From Boseongicola aestuarii (GTDB lineage Bacteria > Pseudomonadota > Alphaproteobacteria > Rhodobacterales > Rhodobacteraceae), in assembly GCF_900184815.1 (NCBI RefSeq), contig NZ_FXXQ01000013.1, positions 1 to 64,000 on the forward strand: 64,000 nucleotides of DNA, in the 5' to 3' direction. The translations under genes were made by a program, and so were the position numbers. Below, one piece after another: positions 38,591 through 46,429 of this stretch. The notes under the pieces were generated by a model, which saw only the letters and a program-made list of their open reading frames with translations, did no database searches and was not told where the DNA came from. Every line of letters begins with the position of its first letter. The stretch's first letter is position 1.

Positions 38591-38640
38591 CGGGGGCTCT
38601 GCCCCCGGAACCCCCGGGATATTTATGGGCCAATAATGAG
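38591..38640 (+). terminator. Hairpin plus roseobacter-type intergenic motif
   Basis: A 7-bp GC-only stem with a TCT loop (38591-38607) is followed by CCCCCGGGATATTTATGGGC (38611-38630) and CAATAATGAG. A similar sequence stands at 44736-44770. This composite is common between roseobacter genes. It may be a processing or partial termination element between the aldolase-like gene and hydA, which are otherwise co-directional. Confidence 0.45.
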
Positions 38641-38656
38641 ATGAGGGAGATGCTCT

Positions 38657-40111
38657 ATGAGCACGGTGATTAAGAACGGCACTGTTGTGACTGCGGATTT
38701 GAGCTATCGCGCGGATGTTTTGGTGGACGGCGGCGTGATTGTGGAGATCGGTCAGGGGCTGTCCGGGGACACCGAGCTGGATGCGACGGGGTGTTATGTG
38801 ATGCCGGGCGGGATCGATCCGCATACGCATCTGGAAATGCCGTTCATGGGGACATATTCGACGGACGATTTCGAGAGCGGGACTCGGGCGGCCCTGTCGG
38901 GTGGTACGACCATGGTTGTGGACTTTGCGCTGCCGGCTCCGGGTCAGGGGCTGCATGATGCCTTGGGCATGTGGCACAACAAGTCGACGCGCGCGAACTG
39001 CGATTATTCGTATCACATGGCGGTGACCTGGTGGGGCGAGCAGGTGTTCAACGAGATGGCGTCCGTCATCGAGAAAGAGGGCATCACGACGTTCAAGCAT
39101 TTCATGGCCTATAAGGGCGCATTGATGGTGAATGACGATGAAATGTATGCGTCATTTCAAAGGCTTGCGGAGCTTGGAGGCATCGCTATGGTGCATGCCG
39201 AGAACGGCGATGTGGTGGCGGAATTGTCCGCGAAATTGCTGGCTCAGGGGAATGTCGGGCCGGAGGCGCATGCCTATTCGCGGCCCAGCCAGGTGGAAGG
39301 CGAGGCGACGAACCGTGCGATCATGATTGCGGATATGGCGGGTGTGCCTCTGTATGTTGTGCATACGTCCTGTGAAGAGGCGCATGAGGCGATCCGCCGG
39401 GCCAAGCAGAATGGCAAGCGGGTTTGGGGCGAGCCTTTGATCCAGCATCTAACCTTGGATGAAAGCGAGTATTTCAACCAGGACTGGGACCACGCGGCGC
39501 GCCGGGTGATGTCACCGCCGTTCAGAAACAAGCAGCATCAGGACAGCCTGTGGGCTGGCCTGCAGTCAGGGTCATTGTCCGTGGTGGCGACGGACCATTG
39601 TGCGTTTACGACCGATCAGAAACGGTTTGGTGTGGGCGATTTCACCAAAATACCAAACGGCACAGGTGGTTTGGAGGATCGGATGCCAATGCTTTGGACC
39701 CACGGAGTTAACACGGGGCGGTTAACGCCGAATGAATTTGTGGCTGTGACCAGCACGAATATCGCGAAGATATTGAACTGTTACCCGAAGAAAGGGGCGA
39801 TCCTGGTCGGAGCGGATGCTGATATCGTGGTGTGGGATCCTGAGAAGGAAAAAACGATCACGGCCGCGCGCCAGCAATCTGCGATTGATTACAATGTGTT
39901 TGAGGGCAAGCACGTGAAGGGGTTGCCGCGGTTTACGCTGACGCGGGGCCATGTAGCAGTGCATGACGGCGAGATCCGGACCGAAGAAGGACATGGCAAG
40001 TTTGTGCGTCGCGAGGCGAACAATCCTGTGAATAAGGCGTTGTCTTCGTGGAAAGAACTGACCTCGCCGCGTCCTGTTGAGCGCACGGGCATTCCGGCGA
40101 CGGGGGTTTGA
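38657..40111 (+). CDS. hydA: Dihydropyrimidinase
   Basis: This is a zinc amidohydrolase that opens dihydrouracil and dihydrothymine to N-carbamoyl-beta-amino acids, 484 residues. Metal ligands are His56 and His58 in GGIDPHTHLEMPFMG, and the likely carboxylated lysine is Lys153 in FMAYKGALMVNDDEM. Other family segments are VHAENGDVV, VVHTSCEEAHEAI and VVATDHCAF. The length is normal. The ATG follows GAGGGAG. Its stop overlaps the next start (TGATG). Confidence 0.95.
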   Translation: MSTVIKNGTVVTADLSYRADVLVDGGVIVEIGQGLSGDTELDATGCYVMPGGIDPHTHLEMPFMGTYSTDDFESGTRAALSGGTTMVVDFALPAPGQGLHDALGMWHNKSTRANCDYSYHMAVTWWGEQVFNEMASVIEKEGITTFKHFMAYKGALMVNDDEMYASFQRLAELGGIAMVHAENGDVVAELSAKLLAQGNVGPEAHAYSRPSQVEGEATNRAIMIADMAGVPLYVVHTSCEEAHEAIRRAKQNGKRVWGEPLIQHLTLDESEYFNQDWDHAARRVMSPPFRNKQHQDSLWAGLQSGSLSVVATDHCAFTTDQKRFGVGDFTKIPNGTGGLEDRMPMLWTHGVNTGRLTPNEFVAVTSTNIAKILNCYPKKGAILVGADADIVVWDPEKEKTITAARQQSAIDYNVFEGKHVKGLPRFTLTRGHVAVHDGEIRTEEGHGKFVRREANNPVNKALSSWKELTSPRPVERTGIPATGV

Positions 40112-40584
40112 TGGGCGCGGTTTCCGAGGACACGTTCTGGAAGCGCTTTACGACCGCAACGGGGATTTCAGGCGGCATTGCCTGTCTTTTGGTGATTTGG
40201 GCGGCGCGTCTTGGGGGAGGTTTTGACTGGGGCGTGTTCTTCTTTGCGGGCGCTACGGTTCTTCTTAGCTGGAGCCGAAGTTGGACGTTGGTGCCGGTGC
40301 ATTTGAGGCATCAGGCGGCGGCGGATGCAGAGTGGGACAGATTTATCGAAAGCGACTGGAAATACGTTGATATCATCTCGGCGTTAACAGGTGATGAAAT
40401 TGACGATCTGCGACGGCTTTTCGCGCAGGCGGACAATTCCGGAATTCGGACTTTTGTTCTGGAAAAGGCGCCTGCGCTGTCCAAGGATGAAGTGCTGAGA
40501 TTCATCAAGTATTTCAATGGGGAATGGCCGATCGGTGTGACGACATATATCGATGAGGGCGGCATGGTCAGGGCGATGGATTAA
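40111..40584 (+). CDS. Hypothetical membrane protein in the pyrimidine operon
   Basis: The 157-residue product has two hydrophobic segments at about residues 16-55, then a soluble charged domain (including EIDDLRRLFAQADNSGIRTF). No family was recognised. The ATG at 40111 overlaps the hydA stop (TGATG), and three bases separate it from the following ABC ATPase gene, so it is firmly part of the operon. It might assist the transporter, which is inference from position. Confidence 0.7.
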   Translation: MGAVSEDTFWKRFTTATGISGGIACLLVIWAARLGGGFDWGVFFFAGATVLLSWSRSWTLVPVHLRHQAAADAEWDRFIESDWKYVDIISALTGDEIDDLRRLFAQADNSGIRTFVLEKAPALSKDEVLRFIKYFNGEWPIGVTTYIDEGGMVRAMD

Positions 40585-40587
40585 AGT

Positions 40588-41370
40588 ATGGCAGACCCGG
40601 TAATTCAGGCTTCGGATTTGTCGCTGACGTTTCAGACGGGCGACGGGCCGGTGCATGCTCTGAAAGACGTCAATCTGACCGTGGATAAAGGAGATTTCGT
40701 CTCGTTTATCGGCCCGTCGGGGTGCGGGAAGACGACGTTTTTGCGTGCGATTGCAGCTTTGGAGCATCCGACATCGGGGACGCTTTCGGTGAACGGGATG
40801 AGCGCGGATGAAGCAAGAAAAGCAAGGGCTTATGGCTATGTTTTTCAGGCGGCTGGGCTTTATCCCTGGCGCACGATTGGCGGCAATATCCGGCTGCCCC
40901 TGGAGATCATGGGATATGGGCGCGCGGATATGTATGACCGCGTGAAGAACGTTCTGGAACTTGTTGAATTAGCTGGGTTTGAGAAGAAGTACCCCTGGCA
41001 GTTATCGGGGGGGATGCAGCAGCGGGCCTCGATTGCGCGGGCTTTGGCGTTTGATGCGGATTTGTTGTTGATGGATGAGCCGTTCGGGGCGCTGGATGAA
41101 ATCGTGCGGGACCGGTTGAACGAGGAGTTGCTTGCGCTTTGGGCGCGGACCGAAAAGACGATTGCCTTTGTGACTCACTCGATCCCGGAAGCCGTTTATT
41201 TATCTACGAAAATCGTGGTCATGAGCCCGCGACCGGGGCGGATCACCGACGTAATTGACAGCCCTTTGCCGCGCGAGCGACCCTTGGATATTCGCGACAC
41301 GCCGGAGTTTATCGAGATTGCACACAGGGTCCGGGACGGGCTTCGGGCCGGACACGGAGACGCGGTTTGA
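40588..41370 (+). CDS. ABC transporter ATP-binding protein (nitrate/taurine type)
   Basis: This is the ATPase of an SsuB/TauB-like importer, 260 residues. Walker A is GPSGCGKTT at residues 42-50, the signature is LSGGMQQRASIARAL, and Walker B is LLLMDEPFGALD. Family and context (hydA, carbamoylase, rutR) suggest uptake of a pyrimidine or breakdown intermediate. It precedes two permease genes and a binding-protein gene. Confidence 0.92.
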   Translation: MADPVIQASDLSLTFQTGDGPVHALKDVNLTVDKGDFVSFIGPSGCGKTTFLRAIAALEHPTSGTLSVNGMSADEARKARAYGYVFQAAGLYPWRTIGGNIRLPLEIMGYGRADMYDRVKNVLELVELAGFEKKYPWQLSGGMQQRASIARALAFDADLLLMDEPFGALDEIVRDRLNEELLALWARTEKTIAFVTHSIPEAVYLSTKIVVMSPRPGRITDVIDSPLPRERPLDIRDTPEFIEIAHRVRDGLRAGHGDAV

Positions 41371-41374
41371 AAGC

Positions 41375-41415
41375 ACGTCGGTATAACGTCGGTATGACGT
41401 CGGTTTTACGTCGGT
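41375..41415. repeat. Four ACGTCGGT copies at exact 11-bp spacing
   Basis: ACGTCGGT begins at 41375, 41386, 41397 and 41408, so the period is 11 bases, close to one helical turn. The 3-base spacers differ (ATA, ATG, TTT). The array lies in the 88-base gap between the ATPase and first permease genes. It could be an array of protein-binding half-sites on one face of the DNA, or a small tandem duplication. Confidence 0.85.
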
Positions 41416-41458
41416 GCGCCCGTTCTGGCCGTTTGCGAAGTGTTAGGGAAATATCTTT

Positions 41459-42433
41459 ATGAGTGCGCGGTCCGGGAACAGGTTTGGGCGCGCTGTCTTG
41501 CCGGTGCTGGCGGTTGTAGCGACGCTGTTGGCGGTCTGGTACGTGGCGGTCGTGCCGATGAACGTGAAAGAGGTGCTGACCCAGGCCGAGCGCGAGGGCG
41601 CTGTCGTTGTGCCGCCGTCTGCTGCCGAGCGACGGGACGCGGGTCGTTGGAGTTTGGTTTTCACCAATCCGCATTTGTTGGGTTCGTCCTGGTCGATGGA
41701 TCGCGCGCGACTTCCGGCGCCTCATCAGGTGGCGCAGGAATTGTGGGCTTCGACTTGGGTAGAGGAGACCACCGGGCGGCGTGGGATCGTGCGGTCCGGG
41801 TCGTTTTCGAACAGGTCGCTGGTCTATCATGGCGGTGTGACGCTGGGTGCGACAGTGTTGGGTTTTGTGATCGGGTCGATGTTGGGCGTTCTGCTGGCTG
41901 TTGGCATCGTCTATAATCGGGCGATGGACCTGAGCGTAATGCCTTGGGCGATCATCAGTCAGACCATCCCGATTGTGGCGCTGGCGCCAATGATCATTGT
42001 GGTTCTGTATTCGGTGGGGCTATCCGGGCTGGTCGCGAAGGCGGCGATATCGGCCTATCTGTCGTTTTTTCCGGTGGCCGTCGGCATGGTGAAAGGGTTG
42101 AGGTCGCCAGACGCGATGCAGCTTGATTTGTTGCGGACGTATAGTGCGGGGAAAGCGCAGTCGTTCTGGAAACTGCGACTGCCTGCGTCGGTGCCGTATT
42201 TGTTTGCCTCACTGAAGATCGCGATTGCGGCGTCGCTGGTCGGCGCGATCGTTGGGGAATTGCCGGTGCAGCGCGGGGGCTTGGGCGCGCGGATGCTGGG
42301 GGGCAGCTATTACGGGCAGACGGAGCAGATCTGGGCCGCGCTGATCGTGGCAGCTGTTATGGCAGCGGGGCTGGTCTGGTTCATTGGCTGGATCGAACGG
42401 CGGACGTTGAAGGCCATGGGGGCGCAGCCGTGA
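41459..42433 (+). CDS. ABC transporter permease 1 (nitrate/taurine type)
   Basis: This is an inner-membrane permease of 324 residues with about six helices and a long N-terminal periplasmic loop (residues about 35-110). The cytoplasmic EAA-like loop is LLRTYSAGKAQSFWKLRLPA, which contacts the ATPase. It starts a short distance after the 11-bp repeat array. Its stop overlaps a GTG (GTGA) that opens an 88-codon frame preceding the second permease. Confidence 0.9.
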   Translation: MSARSGNRFGRAVLPVLAVVATLLAVWYVAVVPMNVKEVLTQAEREGAVVVPPSAAERRDAGRWSLVFTNPHLLGSSWSMDRARLPAPHQVAQELWASTWVEETTGRRGIVRSGSFSNRSLVYHGGVTLGATVLGFVIGSMLGVLLAVGIVYNRAMDLSVMPWAIISQTIPIVALAPMIIVVLYSVGLSGLVAKAAISAYLSFFPVAVGMVKGLRSPDAMQLDLLRTYSAGKAQSFWKLRLPASVPYLFASLKIAIAASLVGAIVGELPVQRGGLGARMLGGSYYGQTEQIWAALIVAAVMAAGLVWFIGWIERRTLKAMGAQP

Positions 42434-42696
42434 AGGAGGAATGCTTGGGCATAAGGCGCTTCCTGGTGCACCGCGTGTTGTTGGATTTTGTGGACACTAC
42501 CGCAGGTTTTCGTGCCGGCCGTCGATTGAAGGCAATCGACGATGGTATTTTTGAAAGGGTGAAGGGCGCGCGCGTTAGCTTTAATGTGGGGTGCATTGGG
42601 CTCGATTTTGGGATTTGCCTGAAGCGGTGGCGGGAAGCGTTTTGCACTGGGTCTGTCAAGAACGAGAGTTTTTTTGGCTCGGGGGGCTTTCTGTGA
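42430..42696 (+). CDS. Small ORF between two permease genes, unknown
   Basis: An 88-codon frame begins with GTG overlapping the previous permease stop (GTGA) and ends with TGA overlapping the GTG start of the next permease (GTGA). A strong AAGGAGG sits at its start and could instead serve TTG at 42445. The product is basic, has scattered cysteines and no known motif. The double overlap argues for translation through this interval. It may be a real small protein or merely a leader that keeps ribosomes running to the next gene. Confidence 0.4.
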   Translation: MKEECLGIRRFLVHRVLLDFVDTTAGFRAGRRLKAIDDGIFERVKGARVSFNVGCIGLDFGICLKRWREAFCTGSVKNESFFGSGGFL

Positions 42697-43643
42697 GACG
42701 GTTCCGCGAGGCAATGGGCACAACGATTTCGGCGATGGTTTTCTTACCATTGTTTGTCTTGATCGCGCTGATTGCACTGGCACGGGCCGAGGCGGATGGG
42801 GGCATGGCGATCCTTTGGGTCGTTCTGTTCGCCTATATCGGCTGGCAGTTTGTGGACGCTTTGGCGGGGTGGGCAGAGGCACCGGGGGTGGCGCGTTTGG
42901 TTGCCCCTTTCGCGCTTGGGGCGGTCGTGCTGGTTGGATGGGAAGTGATCGTGCGGGCTCTTGATGTGCCGTCGGTGATCCTGCCGCCGCCGAGCCAGAT
43001 TGCGGGCACTTTCACCGGCAATTTGCCGACGCTATGGGCGGATTTCGTGCAGACAATCCTGAAGGGCGCGATGTCTGGCTATGTGATCGGATGTCTTTTG
43101 GCCTTGGGGGTGGCGATCCTGGTGGATCGCTATGATTTCCTGCGCCGCGGGCTGTTGCCGGTCGGCAATTTCATGGCCGCTTTGCCGATTGTGGGCACCG
43201 CGCCGATCCTTGTGATGTGGTTCGGGTTTGACTGGCAGTCGAAGGCCGCCGTCGTCGTGGTGATGGTGTTTTTCCCGATGCTGGTCAACATCGTGGCGGG
43301 ACTGGCGGACACAAGCGCCATGCAGCGCGATCTGATGCGAACCTATTCGGCGAGCTATTGGCAGACCTTGAGAACGCTGCGCCTGCCGGCGGCTTTGCCG
43401 TTTGTTTTCAATGGGCTTAAAGTTTCGGCAACACTTGCTCTGATCGGCGCGATCGTGGCCGAATTCTTTGGCTCTCCGACGGTTGGATTGGGATTTCGGA
43501 TCAACGCCTCGCTTGGACAATTGGCGCTTGATATGGTCTGGTCTGTGATTGTGGTGGCCGCTGTTGCAGGCTCGCTGCTTTATGGGGTTTTGACGGTGTT
43601 GGAGAGGTGGCTTACCTTCTGGCATCCGTCGCAACGGCGATGA
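42693..43643 (+). CDS. ABC transporter permease 2 (nitrate/taurine type)
   Basis: This is the second permease of the importer, 316 residues with about six to seven helices. The EAA-like loop is LMRTYSASYWQTLRTLRLPA. GTG at 42693 is chosen since GGGGGG lies a few bases upstream and it overlaps the preceding small frame. A frame open from 42591 would add 34 residues of unlikely composition. The periplasmic DVPSVILPPPSQIAGTF segment is typical of SsuC-like permeases. Confidence 0.9.
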   Translation: MRRFREAMGTTISAMVFLPLFVLIALIALARAEADGGMAILWVVLFAYIGWQFVDALAGWAEAPGVARLVAPFALGAVVLVGWEVIVRALDVPSVILPPPSQIAGTFTGNLPTLWADFVQTILKGAMSGYVIGCLLALGVAILVDRYDFLRRGLLPVGNFMAALPIVGTAPILVMWFGFDWQSKAAVVVVMVFFPMLVNIVAGLADTSAMQRDLMRTYSASYWQTLRTLRLPAALPFVFNGLKVSATLALIGAIVAEFFGSPTVGLGFRINASLGQLALDMVWSVIVVAAVAGSLLYGVLTVLERWLTFWHPSQRR

Positions 43644-43689
43644 AACGAAACGACGGCAAAAAGCGTTAACCAAAATGGGGAGTACTGAA

Positions 43690-44676
43690 ATGAACAAGTT
43701 TTTGGCGGGAGCCGTGGCGGCTTTCGGATTGAGCGCGGGGGCTGCTTCAGCGGCGGACGAAGTACGTCTGCAGTTGCAGTGGGTCACGCAGGCCCAGTTC
43801 GCGGGTTATTATGTGGCACTTGAGAATGGCTATTATGAAGAGGAAGACCTCGATGTGACGGTGCTTCCGGGTGGACCGGACATTGCGCCGCCACAGGTTC
43901 TGGCGGGCGGCGGTGCCGATGCCATGTTGAACTGGATGCCGTCGGCCTTGGCGGCGCGCGAAAAGGGTTTGCCGGTGGTGAATATCGCGCAGCCTTTCAA
44001 GTCGTCGGGTCTGATGCTGACGTGCTGGAAGGACACCGGGATCACGGGCCCGCAGGATTTCAAGGGCAAGACGATTGGTGTCTGGTTCTTCGGCAATGAA
44101 TATCCGTTCCTGTCCTGGATGTCTCAGGAGGGCATTTCAACGGACGGTGGCGACGATGGTGTGACGGTGTTGAAGCAGGGCTTCAACGTTGATCCGTTGT
44201 TGCAGCGTCAGGCCGATTGCATTTCGACGATGACCTACAATGAGTTTGGTCAGGTGTTGGACGCAGGCGTGTCCGAGGACGAACTGGTGACCTTCAAGTA
44301 TGAAGACATGGGTGTGGCGACGTTGGAGGACGGCATTTACGTGCTGGAGGAAAACCTGGCTGATCCGGCGTTCAAGGACAAGATGGTGCGCTTTGTGCGG
44401 GCTTCGATGAAGGGTTGGAAGTGGGCCGAAGAGAACCCCATGGAAGCGGCGATGATCGTTCTGGAGAATGACGAGACCGGCGCGCAGACCGAAGCGCATC
44501 AGGTGCGCATGATGGGCGAGATTGCCAAGCTGACGGCGGGGTCCGATGGCTCGCTTGATCCGGCGGATTTCGATCGCACGGTTGCGACGTTGCTGGCGGG
44601 TGGATCTGATCCGGTGATCACAGCGGTGCCGGAAGGAGCCTGGACCAGTGAGATCACGGATGCCGCTTTGAACTGA
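43690..44676 (+). CDS. ABC transporter substrate-binding protein (NMT1/THI5-like)
   Basis: This is a periplasmic binding protein of 328 residues with a signal peptide (MNKFLAGAVAAFGLSAGAASA). The mature start, VRLQLQWVTQAQFAGYYVAL, is typical of the NMT1/THI5-like family, whose members bind pyrimidine-like or thiamine-precursor ligands. With the two permeases and ATPase of this operon, its likely ligand is a pyrimidine base or a derivative. ATG at 43690 is preceded by GGGGAG. A terminator follows. Confidence 0.9.
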   Translation: MNKFLAGAVAAFGLSAGAASAADEVRLQLQWVTQAQFAGYYVALENGYYEEEDLDVTVLPGGPDIAPPQVLAGGGADAMLNWMPSALAAREKGLPVVNIAQPFKSSGLMLTCWKDTGITGPQDFKGKTIGVWFFGNEYPFLSWMSQEGISTDGGDDGVTVLKQGFNVDPLLQRQADCISTMTYNEFGQVLDAGVSEDELVTFKYEDMGVATLEDGIYVLEENLADPAFKDKMVRFVRASMKGWKWAEENPMEAAMIVLENDETGAQTEAHQVRMMGEIAKLTAGSDGSLDPADFDRTVATLLAGGSDPVITAVPEGAWTSEITDAALN

Positions 44677-44699
44677 GTCGGATGTCCGGTTAAGACGGG

Positions 44700-44732
44700 A
44701 CGGCGCGTGGGGAAACTCTCGCGCCGTTTTTT
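44700..44732 (+). terminator. Terminator after the binding-protein gene
   Basis: ACGGCGCG (44700-44707) pairs with CGCGCCGT (44720-44727), and a run of six T residues reaches 44732. It lies 24 bases after the stop codon and closes the transporter operon. Confidence 0.88.
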
Positions 44733-44788
44733 CTTGCCTCCGGCGGGGATTTTTTGGACCCAAAGAATGGGTTGTTTGGGAGAGTCGT

Positions 44789-45133
44789 ATGGCGCGGTTG
44801 TTGACGGAATTCGGAATGGGCTCTTCGCTGCGCCGGCAGGATTACACGGAAGCGGCGGTGCGCGCCGTGAAGGATGCGCTTTGGCACAATTCGATCAATC
44901 TGGCGGAGCTTTTTGGCCGCGAGAAGGGCGAGATGCAGATCCTTGTCGAGGTCGGTGTGCAGGCGCCGGAGCAGGTCGACGCGGCGCGGGTTTCTGAGAT
45001 TTTCCCGTATGGGCAGGTTGAGGTTGTGGTGCGCAAAGGCGGACTGGATGTGCCGCGCGGGGACGGAGGCAGGCCTACAGTGATTGCGAATGTGGCAATT
45101 TCGGTGGCTTTGGATCTGGAGGGCACAGCATGA
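44789..45133 (+). CDS. Lin0512-family protein, first paralogue
   Basis: This is a 114-residue soluble protein of the Lin0512 (TIGR02058) family, with TEFGMGSSLRRQDYTEAAVR and ALWHNSINLAELFG. The function is unknown. The ATG follows GGGAGAG. It overlaps the next gene, a clear paralogue, by four bases (ATGA). The pair follows the terminated pyrimidine transporter operon and may have its own promoter. Confidence 0.85.
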   Translation: MARLLTEFGMGSSLRRQDYTEAAVRAVKDALWHNSINLAELFGREKGEMQILVEVGVQAPEQVDAARVSEIFPYGQVEVVVRKGGLDVPRGDGGRPTVIANVAISVALDLEGTA

Positions 45134-45474
45134 GCGAGCAGCGGTTTATCATCGAGATGGGTATGGGCAACGACCAGTATGGTGAGGACTACACCAAGGC
45201 GGCAGCCCGCGCGATCGAGGATGCGATCCGGCATTCGGCGATTCCGATGTTTGAAGTGACGGGGATTTCTCATGAGGCGATGCGGGTGCAGGTGACGGTT
45301 GGTGTGGCGCGGCCCGAGGCGGTGGATTGTGCGGTCTTGGCTGAGAAACTGCCGCGCGGGCGGGCTGAGGTGCGGGCTGTGGAAGGAGGTTTGAACGTGG
45401 TGAACCCGGACACGGGGCGTGTTCTGGTGGTGGCCACTGCGGCGGTGGAGGCGTTTTTGCCGAAACAGGGTTGA
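45130..45474 (+). CDS. Lin0512-family protein, second paralogue
   Basis: This is a 114-residue paralogue of the preceding protein. EMGMGNDQYGEDYTKAAARA and AIRHSAIPMFEV align with the TEFGMGSSLRRQDYTEAAVR and ALWHNSINLAEL of the first. The overlap by four bases implies equimolar synthesis and probably a hetero-oligomer. No catalytic motif is evident. The function is unknown. Confidence 0.85.
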   Translation: MSEQRFIIEMGMGNDQYGEDYTKAAARAIEDAIRHSAIPMFEVTGISHEAMRVQVTVGVARPEAVDCAVLAEKLPRGRAEVRAVEGGLNVVNPDTGRVLVVATAAVEAFLPKQG

Positions 45475-45509
45475 TCGGTGGCCTGTTGCTGGCAGGACGC
45501 GTTGTTTGG

Positions 45510-45552
45510 CTGTTTTCTGCTGGCCAATAAATTGTTTCTTGGCAGGAAACAG
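45510..45552 (+). other. Long hairpin in the gap after the Lin0512 pair
   Basis: CTGTTTTCTGC and CCAA (45510-45527, with a 3-base TGG bulge) pair with TTGGCAGGAAACAG (45539-45552) around an 11-base loop. There is no T-run after it, so it is not a standard terminator. The gap 45475-45711 otherwise shows no gene. A second hairpin at 45658-45677 (TCGTCGGC/GCTGACGA) follows, so the stretch could encode a structured RNA or untranslated region. Confidence 0.4.
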
Positions 45553-45711
45553 GTTCATTCATAGTTTCGTCATCAGAACGTGGGACAAACCTGCGTCGAG
45601 GCAGACGAGCAGTATTATGACAGAAGTATTGAAAATGGCCCTTAAGGGGCCGTCCCATCGTCGGCATGCGCTGACGATTTGGAAGCGTTGGTGGCGCCGG
45701 GCTCTTTAGAG

Positions 45712-45909
45712 ATGGCCCGTCGCTCACCGTCTTTTTTCGGGCGACGCCTGAGGGGGCGTCTTGATGGCCTGCGCAAGCACGGGCCGTCTAGGCCCTCGTC
45801 TGCGCCGCCGCGAACGGGGCAAGTGTCGTTTGGGCGGTTCATGAGTTTGCTGGAGGACACGCTGGCCGATGGGGCCGGGCGGCGGGCCGTGAAGGTGCGC
45901 CGGCGTTAG
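45712..45909 (+). CDS. Small basic hypothetical protein
   Basis: The 65-residue, strongly Arg-rich product starts MARRSPSFFGRRLRGRLDGL and contains SFGRFMSLLEDTLADGAG. There is no known domain. TTG at 45679 could extend it by 11 residues. No strong ribosome binding site is seen. Its end lies 23 bases before the convergent cupin gene. It may be real or a GC-driven open frame. Confidence 0.35.
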   Translation: MARRSPSFFGRRLRGRLDGLRKHGPSRPSSAPPRTGQVSFGRFMSLLEDTLADGAGRRAVKVRRR

Positions 45910-45932
45910 GGGCACGTCACCGATAGCAGCAC

Positions 45933-46304
45933 TCAGTAGCCGTCCGGTTTGTGGCCGAAGAAGACTTTGGTCAGGTCCTCGCTGACGTCCCATTGCACGC
46001 GCCTGCCATCCTCCACAAAGAGCGTATCACCGGGCGCAAGGTCACGCATCTCGCCGCTTTCCAGCCAGGTGATCCGACATTTTCCCGACAGGACCGTCAT
46101 CAGTTCATGGCCCTGTTCGGTGCATTCAAACGCGCCTTCCGTGCAGCGCCAGATGCCGAAGCGGCTGGTGTGGCCATTGCCGCCCTTGTCGATGCGACCA
46201 AAGGTTTGCGGGCTGCCTTTGGTGATTTTGTAGTCGCTGGCCGGGTTGTCGAAAGGCCAGTGCTCGAGGGGGCCAACGTCGTCGCCGGGGGCGTATTTAA
46301 TCAT
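45933..46304 (-). CDS. Cupin-domain protein (DUF861-like)
   Basis: This is a 123-residue single-domain cupin. The beta-barrel motifs are GIWRCTEGAFECTEQGHELM and the later LAPGDTLFVEDGRRVQWDV. Small cupins of this kind are often found beside catabolic amidases or ureidoglycolate-type enzymes, but the substrate is unknown. The ATG at 46304 follows AGGA. A much longer frame upstream is antisense-like and rejected. It stands downstream of acs on the same strand. Confidence 0.82.
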   Translation of the reverse strand: MIKYAPGDDVGPLEHWPFDNPASDYKITKGSPQTFGRIDKGGNGHTSRFGIWRCTEGAFECTEQGHELMTVLSGKCRITWLESGEMRDLAPGDTLFVEDGRRVQWDVSEDLTKVFFGHKPDGY

Positions 46305-46429
46305 CTGTCGTCCTTTTCGTCGCATCCGTGGGCCGGGCCTGGGGACCTTTTGCACTGCAGATCCACGATCGTGCCAAAATGGAAAACCCGCCACTTGGGC
46401 GGGTTTCCGGGTGGTTTGATGCGCCGGAG

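Noticed and set aside
37652-39100. 482-codon minus-strand open frame
   Set aside because: It is antisense to the carbamoylase, aldolase-like and hydA genes, which have intact motifs, starts and overlaps.
42441-42554. Alternative short frame from ATG at 42441 in the permease gap
   Set aside because: The AAGGAGG lies too close to this ATG for normal initiation, and the frame ends early without overlapping the next gene.
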